NCBI RefSeq assembly: GCF_000176035.2
Contig: NC_015675.1
Coordinates: forward strand, 3,910,001-3,974,000
Direction of reading: 5' to 3'
DNA length: 64,000 nt
Source: Mesorhizobium opportunistum WSM2075
Lineage (GTDB): Bacteria; Pseudomonadota; Alphaproteobacteria; Rhizobiales; Rhizobiaceae
Positions 1-8,686 of the stretch are shown here, one piece after another. The position numbers and the translations under genes are program-made. A model generated the notes under the pieces. The model saw nothing but the letters and a program-made list of their open reading frames with translations, searched no databases and was not told the origin of the DNA. Numbering within the stretch: position 1 is the stretch's first letter; every line of letters starts with the position of its first letter.

Positions 1-75
1 GCCTGGGAAAATCCGGATTATGACTATCGTTCGGGGCGGACTTTTTTGTTCAGGGGGCTGCAGAGGGTGGGATGA
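1..75 (+). CDS. C-terminal end of an unidentified protein (cut by window start)
   Basis: The first frame is open from base 1 and ends at a TGA at 73-75, leaving 24 codons that end in RTFLFRGLQRVG. The aromatic and Arg-rich composition looks like a real protein tail rather than noise, and no other gene occupies this stretch. The fragment is too short to name a family. Confidence 0.4.
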   Translation, partial: AWENPDYDYRSGRTFLFRGLQRVG

Positions 76-154
76 GGAGAGGTTCGCGCTTGAACACCCC
101 CCTCTGGCCTGCCGGACCGGGCCCTTCGCTGTCGCTCCGGGCGTTCGTCGCTAG

Positions 155-345
155 GAAAGCCAAGCAATTGGCTTCCCGTCCGCTGCGCGGACCACTCCTC
201 ACCCCCCGCAAGGGGGGAGATCGGGCTGCCGCAACGCTTTCGCTAATTGGCAGCGTGGCAGGTTGGCCGCAGCGGCCAAGCTGCCAATCTCCCTCCTTGC
301 GGGGGAGATGCCCGGCAGGGCAGAGGGCGGCGCCTCGCGCTAACA
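155..345. repeat. Intergenic palindromic repeat, rhizobial type
   Basis: This non-coding stretch is built from nested inverted repeats. A CCCCCCGCAAGGGGGG hairpin lies at 202-217, TTGGCCGC-AGC-GGCCAA at 263-279, and a CTCCCTCCTTGCGGGGGAG stem at 290-308. The arrangement resembles the intergenic mosaic elements that are scattered through Rhizobiaceae and Mesorhizobium genomes (family knowledge). No ORF with codon structure is seen here. It separates the truncated first gene from the quinone reductase pair. Confidence 0.7.
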
Positions 346-361
346 TAGGGGATGTTTCACC

Positions 362-943
362 GTGAACATCCTCGTCCTCTACGCCCATCCGGTCGAGACC
401 AGCTTCAATGCCGGCCTGCACCGGGTGATCGTCGAGCGGCTGACGGCGGCGGGTCATGCGGTCGATGACTGCGATCTCTACGCCGAGGATTTCGACCCGC
501 GGCTGACGCACCAGGAGAGGCTGGATTATCACAATCAGCGCGGCCCCGAAGACGCGGTGGCGCCGTATGTCGAGCGCCTGTTGCGGGCCGATGCGCTGGT
601 GCTTTCCTATCCGGTCTGGAACTACGGCTTTCCCGCGATCCTGAAGGGCTTCTTCGATCGCGTCTTTCTGCCCGGCGTGTCGTTCAAGCTGGTCGACGGC
701 AAGGTGCAGCCGTCATTGCACAACATCAAGAAGGTCGCCGCCGTCACCACCTATGGCGGCAGCCGCTTCCGCGCCATGCTGATGGGCGATCCGCCGCGCA
801 AGCTGATCAAGCGCATGCTGCGCGCCACCGTGAAACCTGGTGCGCCGGTGACATACCTCGCGCATTACGCGATGAACCTGTCGACCGACGACAGCCGCAA
901 GGCCTTCATGGCCAAGACCGCGGCCAGCATGGATGCCTTCTGA
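362..943 (+). CDS. Flavodoxin-fold NAD(P)H oxidoreductase (quinone reductase family)
   Basis: This 193-residue protein belongs to the flavodoxin-like NAD(P)H dehydrogenase family (NQO/MdaB/KefF type), which uses FMN or FAD to reduce quinones by two electrons. The N-terminal strand plus phosphate-binding loop reads ILVLYAHPVETSFNAGL. The active-site segment YPVWNYGFPAILKGFFDR lies near residues 80-97. The length fits the family. The start is GTG at 362, preceded by GGGGA at the right distance. Its TGA overlaps the ATG of the next gene (TGATG), so the two are translationally coupled. They are paralogues, which suggests a tandem duplication. The substrate is unknown. Confidence 0.85.
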   Translation: MNILVLYAHPVETSFNAGLHRVIVERLTAAGHAVDDCDLYAEDFDPRLTHQERLDYHNQRGPEDAVAPYVERLLRADALVLSYPVWNYGFPAILKGFFDRVFLPGVSFKLVDGKVQPSLHNIKKVAAVTTYGGSRFRAMLMGDPPRKLIKRMLRATVKPGAPVTYLAHYAMNLSTDDSRKAFMAKTAASMDAF

Positions 944-1530
944 TGCGCGCGCTGGTCGTCTATTGCCATCCGGTGCCGGAGAGTTTTTGCGCCGCGATCC
1001 GCGATGCCGCTGTCGAGGTGTTGACGCAAAGAGGCTGGGAGGTGCGGTTGCTCGACCTCTATGCCGAGAAATTCGATCCGGTGATGGGCTGCGACGAGCG
1101 GCGCGGCTACAATAACCAGGCGCCGCGGGACCCGGCGCTGAAGCCGCATTTCGAGCTGCTCAACTGGGCCGAGGCGATCCTCTTCGTCTATCCGACCTGG
1201 TGGTACGGGCTGCCGGCGATGCTGAAGGGCTGGCTCGACCGGGTTTGGGCGACCGATGTCGCCTTCAAGCTGCCGGTGGGCAAGGGGCGGATCAAATCGC
1301 TGATGACGCATGTAACCAAGGTCGGCGTCATCACCACCTGCGGCGCGCCGACCTGGTGGAGCGTCGTAGTCGGCCAACCCGGGCGCAAGACCCTGCTGCG
1401 CGGCATGCGGGCGCTCTGCGCGACGCGCTGCCGGACGTTCTTCCTGGCGCATTATCTGATGGATGCCTCGACGCCACAATCGAGGGCGGCGTTTCTGGGG
1501 AAGGTGAGGGCGAAGCTGGAAAGGTTTTGA
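943..1530 (+). CDS. Flavodoxin-fold NAD(P)H oxidoreductase, paralogue of the preceding gene
   Basis: The 195-residue product has the same fold and layout as its upstream neighbour. It has VVYCHPVPESFCAAI at the N-terminus and YPTWWYGLPAMLKGWLDRVW near residues 85-104. Both features are typical of flavin-dependent NAD(P)H:quinone reductases acting in the cytoplasm. Its ATG overlaps the TGA of the first gene by one base, so the pair form a two-gene operon. The two may make a heterodimer or have different substrates; the sequence does not decide this. A large palindromic repeat follows immediately. Confidence 0.85.
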   Translation: MRALVVYCHPVPESFCAAIRDAAVEVLTQRGWEVRLLDLYAEKFDPVMGCDERRGYNNQAPRDPALKPHFELLNWAEAILFVYPTWWYGLPAMLKGWLDRVWATDVAFKLPVGKGRIKSLMTHVTKVGVITTCGAPTWWSVVVGQPGRKTLLRGMRALCATRCRTFFLAHYLMDASTPQSRAAFLGKVRAKLERF

Positions 1531-1542
1531 GGGAATTAGCGT

Positions 1543-1669
1543 CCTTCTCCCCGTTCCACGGGGAGAAGATGCCGGCAGGCAGATGAGGGGCAGCGCGAAC
1601 TTTCGAATGCTGGCGCCGCCCCTCATCCGGCCCTTCGGGCCACCTTCTCCCCGTGGAACGGGGAGAAGG
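1543..1669. repeat. Large intergenic inverted repeat
   Basis: Two hairpins, CTTCTCCCCGTTCCACGGGGAGAAG at its core (1544-1568) and its mirror at 1643-1669, flank the inverted pair GATGAGGGGC / GCCCCTCATC (about 1583-1628). The whole element is therefore a palindrome of about 125 bases. It lies between convergent genes ending at 1530 and 1679 and could act as a bidirectional terminator in RNA. This is a common repeat class in Mesorhizobium-like genomes (family knowledge), different in sequence from the element at 155-345. Confidence 0.8.
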
Positions 1670-1678
1670 AAGAGGGCG

Positions 1679-4138
1679 CTACATCTTCGTTCGCTCGGCC
1701 TTGGGATCATACATCGGCTTCAACGACGCCTCTGCTGCAAAACGTTCGCCGGCGATCTCGATCTCGTAGGACGAGGCCAGCACATCGGCCTCGCTCTCGC
1801 CGGGACAGGGTACATAGCCGAGCCCGATCGCACCGCCGAGATGATGGCCGTAATTGCCCGAGGTGATCGGGCCGACGATCTTGCCGTCGCGCAGGATCGC
1901 CTCGTTGTGGAAGAGCAGCGGCTGCGGGTCTTTCAGGCGGAATTGGACGAGCCGGCGTGAGAGTCCGGCCTCCTTCTTGCGCAGCACCGCATCACGGCCG
2001 ATGAAGTCGCCCTTGGCCGTCTTCACCGCGAAGCCGAGCCCTGCCTCCAGCACGTGGTCCTCGTCGGTGATGTCGTGGCCGAAATGGCGGAAGGCCTTTT
2101 CGATGCGGCAGGAATCCAGCGTGTGCAGGCCGCAGAGTTTCAGTCCGACATCGGTACCGGCCTCCTCGATCGCCTCGAAGACATGGGCGGCCTGGTCGGT
2201 CGAGACATAGAGCTCCCAGCCGAGTTCGCCGACATAGGTGACGCGGTGGGCGCGGGCGAGGCCCATGCCGATCTCGATCTCCTGGAACGTGCCGAACGGA
2301 TTGTTCTCGTTGGAAAAGTCGTTGGGGCTGACGTTCTGGATCAGCTTTCGGGCGTTCGGACCCATCAGGCAAAGTACGCTTTCGGCCGCGGTCACATCGG
2401 TGATGACGACGAATTCCTCGCCGACATGCCGGCGCAGCCAGGCGAGATCGCGTTGCAGCGTGGCGCCCGGCACGACGAGGAAGTAGGCGGTATCCGACAG
2501 GCGCGAGACCGTGAGATCGCTTTCGATGCCGCCGCGCTTGTTGAGCATCTGGGTGTAGACGATCTTGCCGGGCGCCACGTCCATGTCGTTGGCGCAGAGC
2601 CTTTGCAGGAAAGCGCAGGCGTCGCGGCCCTCGACGCGGATCTTGCCGAACGAGGTCATGTCGAACAGGCCGACCTTGTCGCGGACCGCCAGATGTTCCT
2701 CGCGCTGGTTGTCGAACCAGTTCTGCCGCTTCCAGGAATAGTGGTATTCGCGCTCCTGACCTTCGCGGGCGAACCAGTTGGCCCGCTCCCAGCCCGCGAC
2801 CTCGCCGAACACCGCGCCGCGCGCCTTCAGGTGTTCATGCAGCGGCGAGCGCCGGACATTCCTCGACGTTGCCATCTGCCGATAGGGGAAGTGATCGGCG
2901 TAGAGCAGGCCGAGCGTTTCGGAGACGCGCTCCTTGAGATAGCGGCGGTTCTTCTGGAACGGCTGGGCACGGCGGATGTCGACTTCCCACAGGTCGAAGG
3001 GCGCCTCGCCGTCGTTGATCCACTGCGCCAGCGCCATGCCGGCGCCACCGGACGAGACGATGCCGATCGAATTGTAGCCGGTCGCCATCCAATAGCCGCG
3101 CAGTTCCGGCGCCTCGCCGAGATAATAGCGGTCGTCGGGGGTAAAACTCTCGGGTCCGTTGAAGAAGGTGTGGATGCCGGCGGTGGCCAGCATCGGCATG
3201 CGGTTGACGCCCATTTCGAGGATGGGTTCGAAATGGTCCATGTCCTCGGGCAATTGGTCGAAGCAGAAATCCTCGCGGATGCCGTCCATGCCCCAGGGCT
3301 TGGCCATCGGCTCGAAGGCGCCGAGCATCATCTTGCCGGCGTCTTCCTTGTAGTAGGCGCACTCGTCCGGCACGCGCAGCACCGGCAGGCGGCCGAGACC
3401 GGGGATGGGTTCGGTGACAAGGTAAAAATGCTCGCAGGCGTGCAGCGGGATGGTGACGCCGTTCTGGGCGCCGAGTTCACGCGCCCACATGCCGGCGCAG
3501 TTGACGACGATGTCGGCCTCGATCATGCCTGTTTCGTCACCTTGCGCCCAGGATACGCCGGTGACGCGACCGTCCCTGGTGTGGACCTTCGTCACCTTCA
3601 CATTCTCAACGATGGTGGCGCCGCGCTGGCGCGCGCCCTTGGCAAGCGCCATGGCGATGTTGGCGGGGTCGCACTGGCCGTCGAGCGGCAGATGCACGGC
3701 GCCGACGACGTCGGAGACATTGAGATGCGGATACATCTCACTGACTTCGCTGGGCGAAATCTCGCGCACGTCGACATCGAAGGCGCGGGCCAGCGAGGCC
3801 TGCCGATAGATCTCGTGCTTGCGCTCCTCGGTCAGCGCCACGGTGATCGAGCCGACCTGGCGCATGCCGGTGCCGACCTCGGTCTCGGCTTCCAGCTTGA
3901 CGTAGAGGTCGGCCGAATATTTCGCCAGCCGCGTCATGTTCTGCGAGCCGCGCAACTGGCCGATCAGGCCAGCGGCGTGCCATGTCGTACCCGACGTCAA
4001 CTGCTTGCGCTCGAGCAGCACGATATCGGTCCAGCCGAGCTTGGCGAGGTGATAGGCGACCGAACAGCCGGAGACGCCGCCGCCGATGATGACCGCCCTT
4101 GCCTTGGCAGGGATGGCCTTGGTGAGGATGGTCGTCAT
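1679..4138 (-). CDS. FAD-dependent oxidoreductase-GcvT fusion (dimethylglycine/sarcosine dehydrogenase family)
   Basis: The 819-residue protein has an N-terminal DAO-type FAD domain (VIIGGGVSG at residues 16-24) and the TTWHAAG motif. His54 of that motif matches the covalent flavin site of mitochondrial dimethylglycine and sarcosine dehydrogenases. A C-terminal GcvT/folate domain runs from about residue 430, with YVGELGWELYVS in the aminomethyltransferase core. Such enzymes oxidise N-methyl groups and transfer the carbon to THF as methylene-THF. It is the last gene of a coupled operon: its ATG overlaps the TGA of the aminotransferase (ATGA). The exact N-methyl substrate cannot be told from sequence. 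Confidence 0.9.
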   Translation of the reverse strand: MTTILTKAIPAKARAVIIGGGVSGCSVAYHLAKLGWTDIVLLERKQLTSGTTWHAAGLIGQLRGSQNMTRLAKYSADLYVKLEAETEVGTGMRQVGSITVALTEERKHEIYRQASLARAFDVDVREISPSEVSEMYPHLNVSDVVGAVHLPLDGQCDPANIAMALAKGARQRGATIVENVKVTKVHTRDGRVTGVSWAQGDETGMIEADIVVNCAGMWARELGAQNGVTIPLHACEHFYLVTEPIPGLGRLPVLRVPDECAYYKEDAGKMMLGAFEPMAKPWGMDGIREDFCFDQLPEDMDHFEPILEMGVNRMPMLATAGIHTFFNGPESFTPDDRYYLGEAPELRGYWMATGYNSIGIVSSGGAGMALAQWINDGEAPFDLWEVDIRRAQPFQKNRRYLKERVSETLGLLYADHFPYRQMATSRNVRRSPLHEHLKARGAVFGEVAGWERANWFAREGQEREYHYSWKRQNWFDNQREEHLAVRDKVGLFDMTSFGKIRVEGRDACAFLQRLCANDMDVAPGKIVYTQMLNKRGGIESDLTVSRLSDTAYFLVVPGATLQRDLAWLRRHVGEEFVVITDVTAAESVLCLMGPNARKLIQNVSPNDFSNENNPFGTFQEIEIGMGLARAHRVTYVGELGWELYVSTDQAAHVFEAIEEAGTDVGLKLCGLHTLDSCRIEKAFRHFGHDITDEDHVLEAGLGFAVKTAKGDFIGRDAVLRKKEAGLSRRLVQFRLKDPQPLLFHNEAILRDGKIVGPITSGNYGHHLGGAIGLGYVPCPGESEADVLASSYEIEIAGERFAAEASLKPMYDPKAERTKM

Positions 4139-5316
4139 GCGGCCTCGCGGCGATAGCTGGAAGCAAAACGGCGCAGCCGCAGCGCTGCTTCCCGCAGCAC
4201 GGGCTCAGGCTGGCAGAGGCTGATGCGGATGTGGCCGGCGGCGGCCTCGCCGAAGCTGGAGCCGGGCATCACGCCGACATTCTCCTTGTCGAGCAAGGCC
4301 CAGGCGAATTTCTCGTCGTCGGGTTCGACATTGGATATGTCGAGCATGACATACATGCCGCCCTCTGAACCGCGCACGGTGACATCGTTCATGCCGCGCA
4401 CGGCCTCGATGAAGACGGTGCGGCGCGCCGCGTAGCGCTCGGCGATGTCCTTGACGCCATAGCGGTTCTCCAGCGCCTCTGCGCAAGCGATCGAGATGAA
4501 GGCCGGCAGGCCGTAGGTCGTCACCAGGTTGAGGTTGATCAGCAGCGTGATCATCTCGCTGGGACCGGTCAGCCAGCCCATGCGCCAGCCGGTCATGCCA
4601 TGGCTCTTGGACATGGAATTGATGACCAGCGTGCGCTCGGCCATACCGGGCAGCGAGCGCGGCGAGACGTGCTCGCCGCCGCCGAGCGTCCAGTAGACCT
4701 CGTCCGACAGCAGCCAGAGGTCGTGCTCGCGGCAAATCTCGGCCAGCTGTTCCAACCGTTCGCGCGAATAGACGGCGCCTGTCGGGTTGTTCGGCGTGTT
4801 GATCAGGATGGCGCGCGTGTTGGGCCTGATCGCCGCGCGGATCATGTCGGCGCGGGGCTGGAAGCCATCCTCGGCCGGCGTCTCGACGACGGTGAAACTG
4901 GCGCCGGCGGCGCTGAATGTGTTGGGATAGGTGGCGTAGTAAGGCGCCACGACGATGGCGTGGTCGCCCTGGTCGAGCACGGCCTGCACGGCCGCGTAAA
5001 GGGCGGCCTGGCCGCCCGGCGTGGCGATCACCTGATCCGGCACCGTCTCCACGCCCGTGCAGGCGCTCGATGCCACGGCCATCGCCTTGCGCAGGCGCGG
5101 CAGGCCGGGCAGCGGGGTATAGTGGTGATTGCTGCCGCGAACCGCGGTCACGCAGGCTTCGATCGTTTCCGAGGGCGTGTCGAAATCATGATCGCCGACC
5201 GACAGCATGATGATGTCTTCGCCAGCTTCCTTGCGTGTCCAGGCGGCGAAATGAACCTCCCAGCCATCCTTGCCGGAAGGTACGATACCGGAAATGCGCG
5301 ATGATGGTCTTGGCAT
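4135..5316 (-). CDS. PLP-dependent aminotransferase, class I/II
   Basis: This 393-residue fold-type I aminotransferase resembles the aspartate/aromatic/alanine group. Visible motifs are NTPNNPTGAVYSRE (PLP and substrate contacts), LLSDEVYW (the Asp that binds the pyridine nitrogen) and INSMSKSHGMTGWRMGW, which holds the Schiff-base Lys. The length is normal. It sits between a homocysteine S-methyltransferase (TAATG overlap at 5316) and a demethylase (ATGA overlap at 4135). It therefore probably handles the amino group of the demethylated product or an intermediate of the same pathway. Regulation is presumably by the XRE-cupin protein at the head of the operon. Substrate unknown. Confidence 0.88.
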   Translation of the reverse strand: MPRPSSRISGIVPSGKDGWEVHFAAWTRKEAGEDIIMLSVGDHDFDTPSETIEACVTAVRGSNHHYTPLPGLPRLRKAMAVASSACTGVETVPDQVIATPGGQAALYAAVQAVLDQGDHAIVVAPYYATYPNTFSAAGASFTVVETPAEDGFQPRADMIRAAIRPNTRAILINTPNNPTGAVYSRERLEQLAEICREHDLWLLSDEVYWTLGGGEHVSPRSLPGMAERTLVINSMSKSHGMTGWRMGWLTGPSEMITLLINLNLVTTYGLPAFISIACAEALENRYGVKDIAERYAARRTVFIEAVRGMNDVTVRGSEGGMYVMLDISNVEPDDEKFAWALLDKENVGVMPGSSFGEAAAGHIRISLCQPEPVLREAALRLRRFASSYRREAA

Positions 5317-6215
5317 TATTGAACTCCCGAAATCTCATAGCCGGCCTGCTCGAGCCGGTCGCGCAGGGCGGCGATATGCGGTGGCCCGACTTCGCAGCAA
5401 CCGCCGACGATAGTAGCGCCGGCTTCGACCCAGCCGGTCGCTTGGTCGGCGTAAGCATCAGGGCCAAGGTCATGGCGGGCGTGCAGAACATCCACCGTGC
5501 CGCCGTGCTTGAGCGCTTCGGTGGAGGTGAAGCCATTGGCATAGGCGCCGACCGGGCCGCCGAGGTCGATCAGTTCAGGCAAGGCGGCGGCGATCGCTTC
5601 CGGCCGGCAGCAATTGAGCAGCCGCGCCGCGACGGTCAGGCCATCAAGCGCGCTGGACGCGCCGGCTATCGTCTCGCCGCTGCGCAAACGCGGCGCGCCA
5701 TGGTCGGCAAGTGTCCATGACACCCACACGGGCTTGCCGCTTTCCGATGCAGCGGTAACCGCCGCGCGCGCTTCGTCGGACGAGGCCATCGTCTCGCACA
5801 GGAAGAGGTCGACGCCATCCGCCTGCTCGGCAACGATGCGGCGGTAGATGTCGAGCGTTTCCTGATAGGAAATGGTCAGCGCCGGGGCGTAGCTGCCGAA
5901 AAGCGGTGACAGGCAGCCGGCGATGGTCGCATCGCCGGCTGCATCGCGGGCCTGCCTGGCCAATTCGATGCCGCGCTTCTGCAGTGGCTTGAACAGGTCT
6001 TCGGCACCCTCCCGCGCCAGGCGTTCGGGCGTCGCCGAATAGGTGTTGATTGTGATGACGCGCGCGCCGGCGCGGATGAATTCCGCGTGCAGGCCGCGCA
6101 CGAGGTCCGGTTCGTCGATCAGCACCCTTGCCGACCATAGCGGCGTCGGCTCGGACTTGCTGCGCCGCACCAGTTCCTGGCCCATGCCGCCATCGGTGAG
6201 AATGACCGTCTTCAT
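5316..6215 (-). CDS. Homocysteine S-methyltransferase family protein
   Basis: The protein starts MKTVILTDGGMGQEL. The ATG at 6215-6213 overlaps the TGA of the upstream demethylase (ATGA), so it is preferred over an in-frame start 30 bases upstream. The 299 residues form the MetH-N/BHMT/MmuM zinc-barrel fold. Probable zinc ligands are the Cys in LLNCCRPE and the Cys pair in GGCCEVGPPH. Family members move a methyl group from betaine, S-methylmethionine or a similar donor to homocysteine. Its place in an operon with two N-demethylases suggests that it removes the first methyl of a quaternary amine or recycles a sulfonium. It lacks the Arg-rich tail of the homologue at 57150. Confidence 0.85.
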   Translation of the reverse strand: MKTVILTDGGMGQELVRRSKSEPTPLWSARVLIDEPDLVRGLHAEFIRAGARVITINTYSATPERLAREGAEDLFKPLQKRGIELARQARDAAGDATIAGCLSPLFGSYAPALTISYQETLDIYRRIVAEQADGVDLFLCETMASSDEARAAVTAASESGKPVWVSWTLADHGAPRLRSGETIAGASSALDGLTVAARLLNCCRPEAIAAALPELIDLGGPVGAYANGFTSTEALKHGGTVDVLHARHDLGPDAYADQATGWVEAGATIVGGCCEVGPPHIAALRDRLEQAGYEISGVQ

Positions 6216-8665
6216 GCGCGCAGCCTCTCGTTCTTCGGATCCCACAGGGGTTCGTCCTTCTGTACGATCGCCTTGACGCGATCACCGAAGATTTCGACTT
6301 CGACGGCGGTGCCGGGTTCGGTCAAATCGGCGCGCAGCATGCCGAGCGCGATCGATTTGTCGATGCGATGGCCCCAGCCGCCCGACGTGGTCTCGCCAAC
6401 GATCTGGCCATCGTGCCACAGCGTCGACATGTAGGGTGCGTCGCAATCGCCGGGATTTTCGACGACCAGCGTGACGAAGCGCTTCTTCACGCCTTGCTGC
6501 TTCTCGTTCTGCAGTGCGGCCTTGCCGCGGAAGTCTGGCTTTTCCCATTTGACGAAGCGCTCAAGCCCGCCCTGCAGGATGGAATAGTCGGTCGACAGGT
6601 CACCTTTCCAGGTGCGGTAGCCTTTTTCGAGCCTGAGCGAATCCAGCGCGTACATGCCGAACGGTTTCAGCCCATGGTTTTGTCCTGCCGCGCAGATGGC
6701 ATCGAAGATGGCGGCCGTGTCGTCGACCCTGGTGTGGATTTCCCAGCCGAGTTCGCCGGCGAAGGAGACGCGCACGAGCTTCGCCCAACGGCCGGCGATT
6801 TTCGTTTCCTGATGCGTCAGCCATGGCAGCGTCAGGTCGGCGTCGCAAACTTCTGCGAGGATTTTTCGCGAATTGGGTCCGGCCAGGATCTGCGTGGAGA
6901 ATTCCTCGGTTCGGTCGATCAGCTTGAAGGTCGCATCTCCCGGCATACGCGATTTCAGCCACTCGAAATCGTGCCACTGCGCCACCGCTGCGGTGATCAG
7001 CGTCATCAGATTCTCGTCGTGGCGGACCACGGACATTTCGGTGACGATGCGGCCCTTATCGTCGGCGAAATAGACGAGGCCGATGCGGCCGGGCTTCGGC
7101 ACCAGTCCGGTGACCTGCAGGCTCAGCCATTCGGCCGCGCCTGGGCCTTCAAGGTTGAAGCGGGAGAAACCGGGCAGGTCCAGAATGCCGGCGGCGTCGC
7201 GCACGGCGAGACATTCCTCGCGCACGCGATGCTGCCACGGCCCGTCGCGGCGGAAGGTCAGCGTGGCTTCCTCGGAGATGTCGTCGCCGTCCTGCGCGTA
7301 CCATGTGGCGCGCTCCCAGCCATTATAAGCGTCGAAGCGGGCACCCAGCGCCTTGATGCGATCGTGGATCGGCGACAGCTTGCGATCGCGCCCTACAGGC
7401 CAGGCGTGGCGCGGAAACTGGATGGCGTATTCATTGCCATAGATTTCCATGCCCTTGGCGACGCAATAGTCGGGTGCGGCGGCGAAAGAGGTGAAGCGGC
7501 GCGGGTCGCACGACCACATGTCCCATTCGGTCTGGCCTTGCGTAACCCATTCGGCGAGCACCTTGCCGGCGCCGCCGCCCTGGGCAATGCCGAAGGTGAA
7601 GACGCAGGCTTCGAAGGCATTGGGAACGCCTGGCATCGGGCCGATCAGCGGGTTGCCGTCCGGCGCGTAGGGGATCGGTCCGTTGATGACCTTGGACAGG
7701 CCGGCGGTGCCCAGGATCGGCACGCGGGCGACGGCATCGGCCAGATAATGTTCCAGCCGGTCGAGATCGTCGGGGAAAAGCTGGAAAGAGAAATCGTCCG
7801 GCATCGGATCGTTGTGATCAGCCCAATGCGCGCGGCAATTGCGCTCATAGGGGCCGAGATTCATGCCGGCCTTTTCCTGGCGCAGATAGTAGGACGTGTC
7901 GACATCGCGCAGCAGCGGCAGCTTCTTGCCCTGTTCCTTGGACCATGCGGCGAGTTCGGGGATTTCCTCGAACAGGATGTACTGGTGGCTCATCACCATC
8001 ATCGGCACCTCGCGGCCGAACATCCGGCCCACTTCGGCGGCACGATAACCGGCGGCATTGACGACGATTTCGCAGCGGATTTCGCCTTGCGCCGTCTGGA
8101 CCACCCATTCATCGTTCTCGCGGCGCACGCCGGTGACGGGGCAGAAGCGGATGATTTTGGCCCCCATGTCGCGCGCGCCCTTGGCCAACGCCTGGGTCAG
8201 CTGCGCCGGGTCGATGTCGCCGTCGCTGGGGTCGTAGAGCGCGCCTTCCAGGTCATGCGTTTCGATAAAGGGATAGCGGCGCTTGATCTCGTCGACGCCG
8301 ACCACGTCGATGTCCATGCCCTGGTAGCGGCCCATGCCCTTGGCGCGCTGGAACTCCTGCATGCGCTCCTTCGAATGGGCGAGCCGCAGCGAGCCGGTGA
8401 CGTGATAGTTCATGGGATAGTCGACGGCGTCGGCCAGGCCCCGGTAAAGCTCGGTCGAATAGCGCTGCATGTTCATCAGCGACCAGGACGAGGAGAAGGT
8501 CGGCACATTGCCGGCTGCGTGCCATGTCGAGCCGGAGGTCAGCTCGTTCTTCTCCACGAGCACGCAGTCGGTCCAGCCAGCCTTGGCGAGATGATAGAGC
8601 GCGGAAGTACCGACCACGCCACCTCCGATGATCACCACGCGCGCCGTGCTTGGCAAACCCGCCAT
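6212..8665 (-). CDS. FAD-dependent oxidoreductase-GcvT fusion (dimethylglycine/sarcosine dehydrogenase family)
   Basis: The 817-residue protein has a Rossmann FAD motif VIIGGGVVG (residues 11-19) and SGSTWHAAG, with the probable covalent-flavin His at 49. The C-terminal GcvT fold contains VSFAGELGWEIHTR and YALDSLRLEKGYR. It is a paralogue of the 1679-4138 product and lies in the same operon, which implies two sequential demethylations or two related substrates. It starts 21 bases after the stop of the XRE-cupin regulator, so regulator and enzyme are probably co-transcribed. The electron acceptor (an ETF or oxygen) is not encoded nearby. Confidence 0.9.
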   Translation of the reverse strand: MAGLPSTARVVIIGGGVVGTSALYHLAKAGWTDCVLVEKNELTSGSTWHAAGNVPTFSSSWSLMNMQRYSTELYRGLADAVDYPMNYHVTGSLRLAHSKERMQEFQRAKGMGRYQGMDIDVVGVDEIKRRYPFIETHDLEGALYDPSDGDIDPAQLTQALAKGARDMGAKIIRFCPVTGVRRENDEWVVQTAQGEIRCEIVVNAAGYRAAEVGRMFGREVPMMVMSHQYILFEEIPELAAWSKEQGKKLPLLRDVDTSYYLRQEKAGMNLGPYERNCRAHWADHNDPMPDDFSFQLFPDDLDRLEHYLADAVARVPILGTAGLSKVINGPIPYAPDGNPLIGPMPGVPNAFEACVFTFGIAQGGGAGKVLAEWVTQGQTEWDMWSCDPRRFTSFAAAPDYCVAKGMEIYGNEYAIQFPRHAWPVGRDRKLSPIHDRIKALGARFDAYNGWERATWYAQDGDDISEEATLTFRRDGPWQHRVREECLAVRDAAGILDLPGFSRFNLEGPGAAEWLSLQVTGLVPKPGRIGLVYFADDKGRIVTEMSVVRHDENLMTLITAAVAQWHDFEWLKSRMPGDATFKLIDRTEEFSTQILAGPNSRKILAEVCDADLTLPWLTHQETKIAGRWAKLVRVSFAGELGWEIHTRVDDTAAIFDAICAAGQNHGLKPFGMYALDSLRLEKGYRTWKGDLSTDYSILQGGLERFVKWEKPDFRGKAALQNEKQQGVKKRFVTLVVENPGDCDAPYMSTLWHDGQIVGETTSGGWGHRIDKSIALGMLRADLTEPGTAVEVEIFGDRVKAIVQKDEPLWDPKNERLRA

Positions 8666-8686
8666 GTTCTTCTCCCGACTTGAAAC

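Noticed and set aside
2054..4156. Long open frame (700 codons) on the plus strand opposite the demethylase
   Set aside because: High-GC third positions leave antisense frames open. Composition is Asp/Arg/Gly/His-rich with no motif, while the minus-strand frame has clear FAD and GcvT motifs. Similar frames at 6368-8683 and 24231-26222 were rejected for the same reason.
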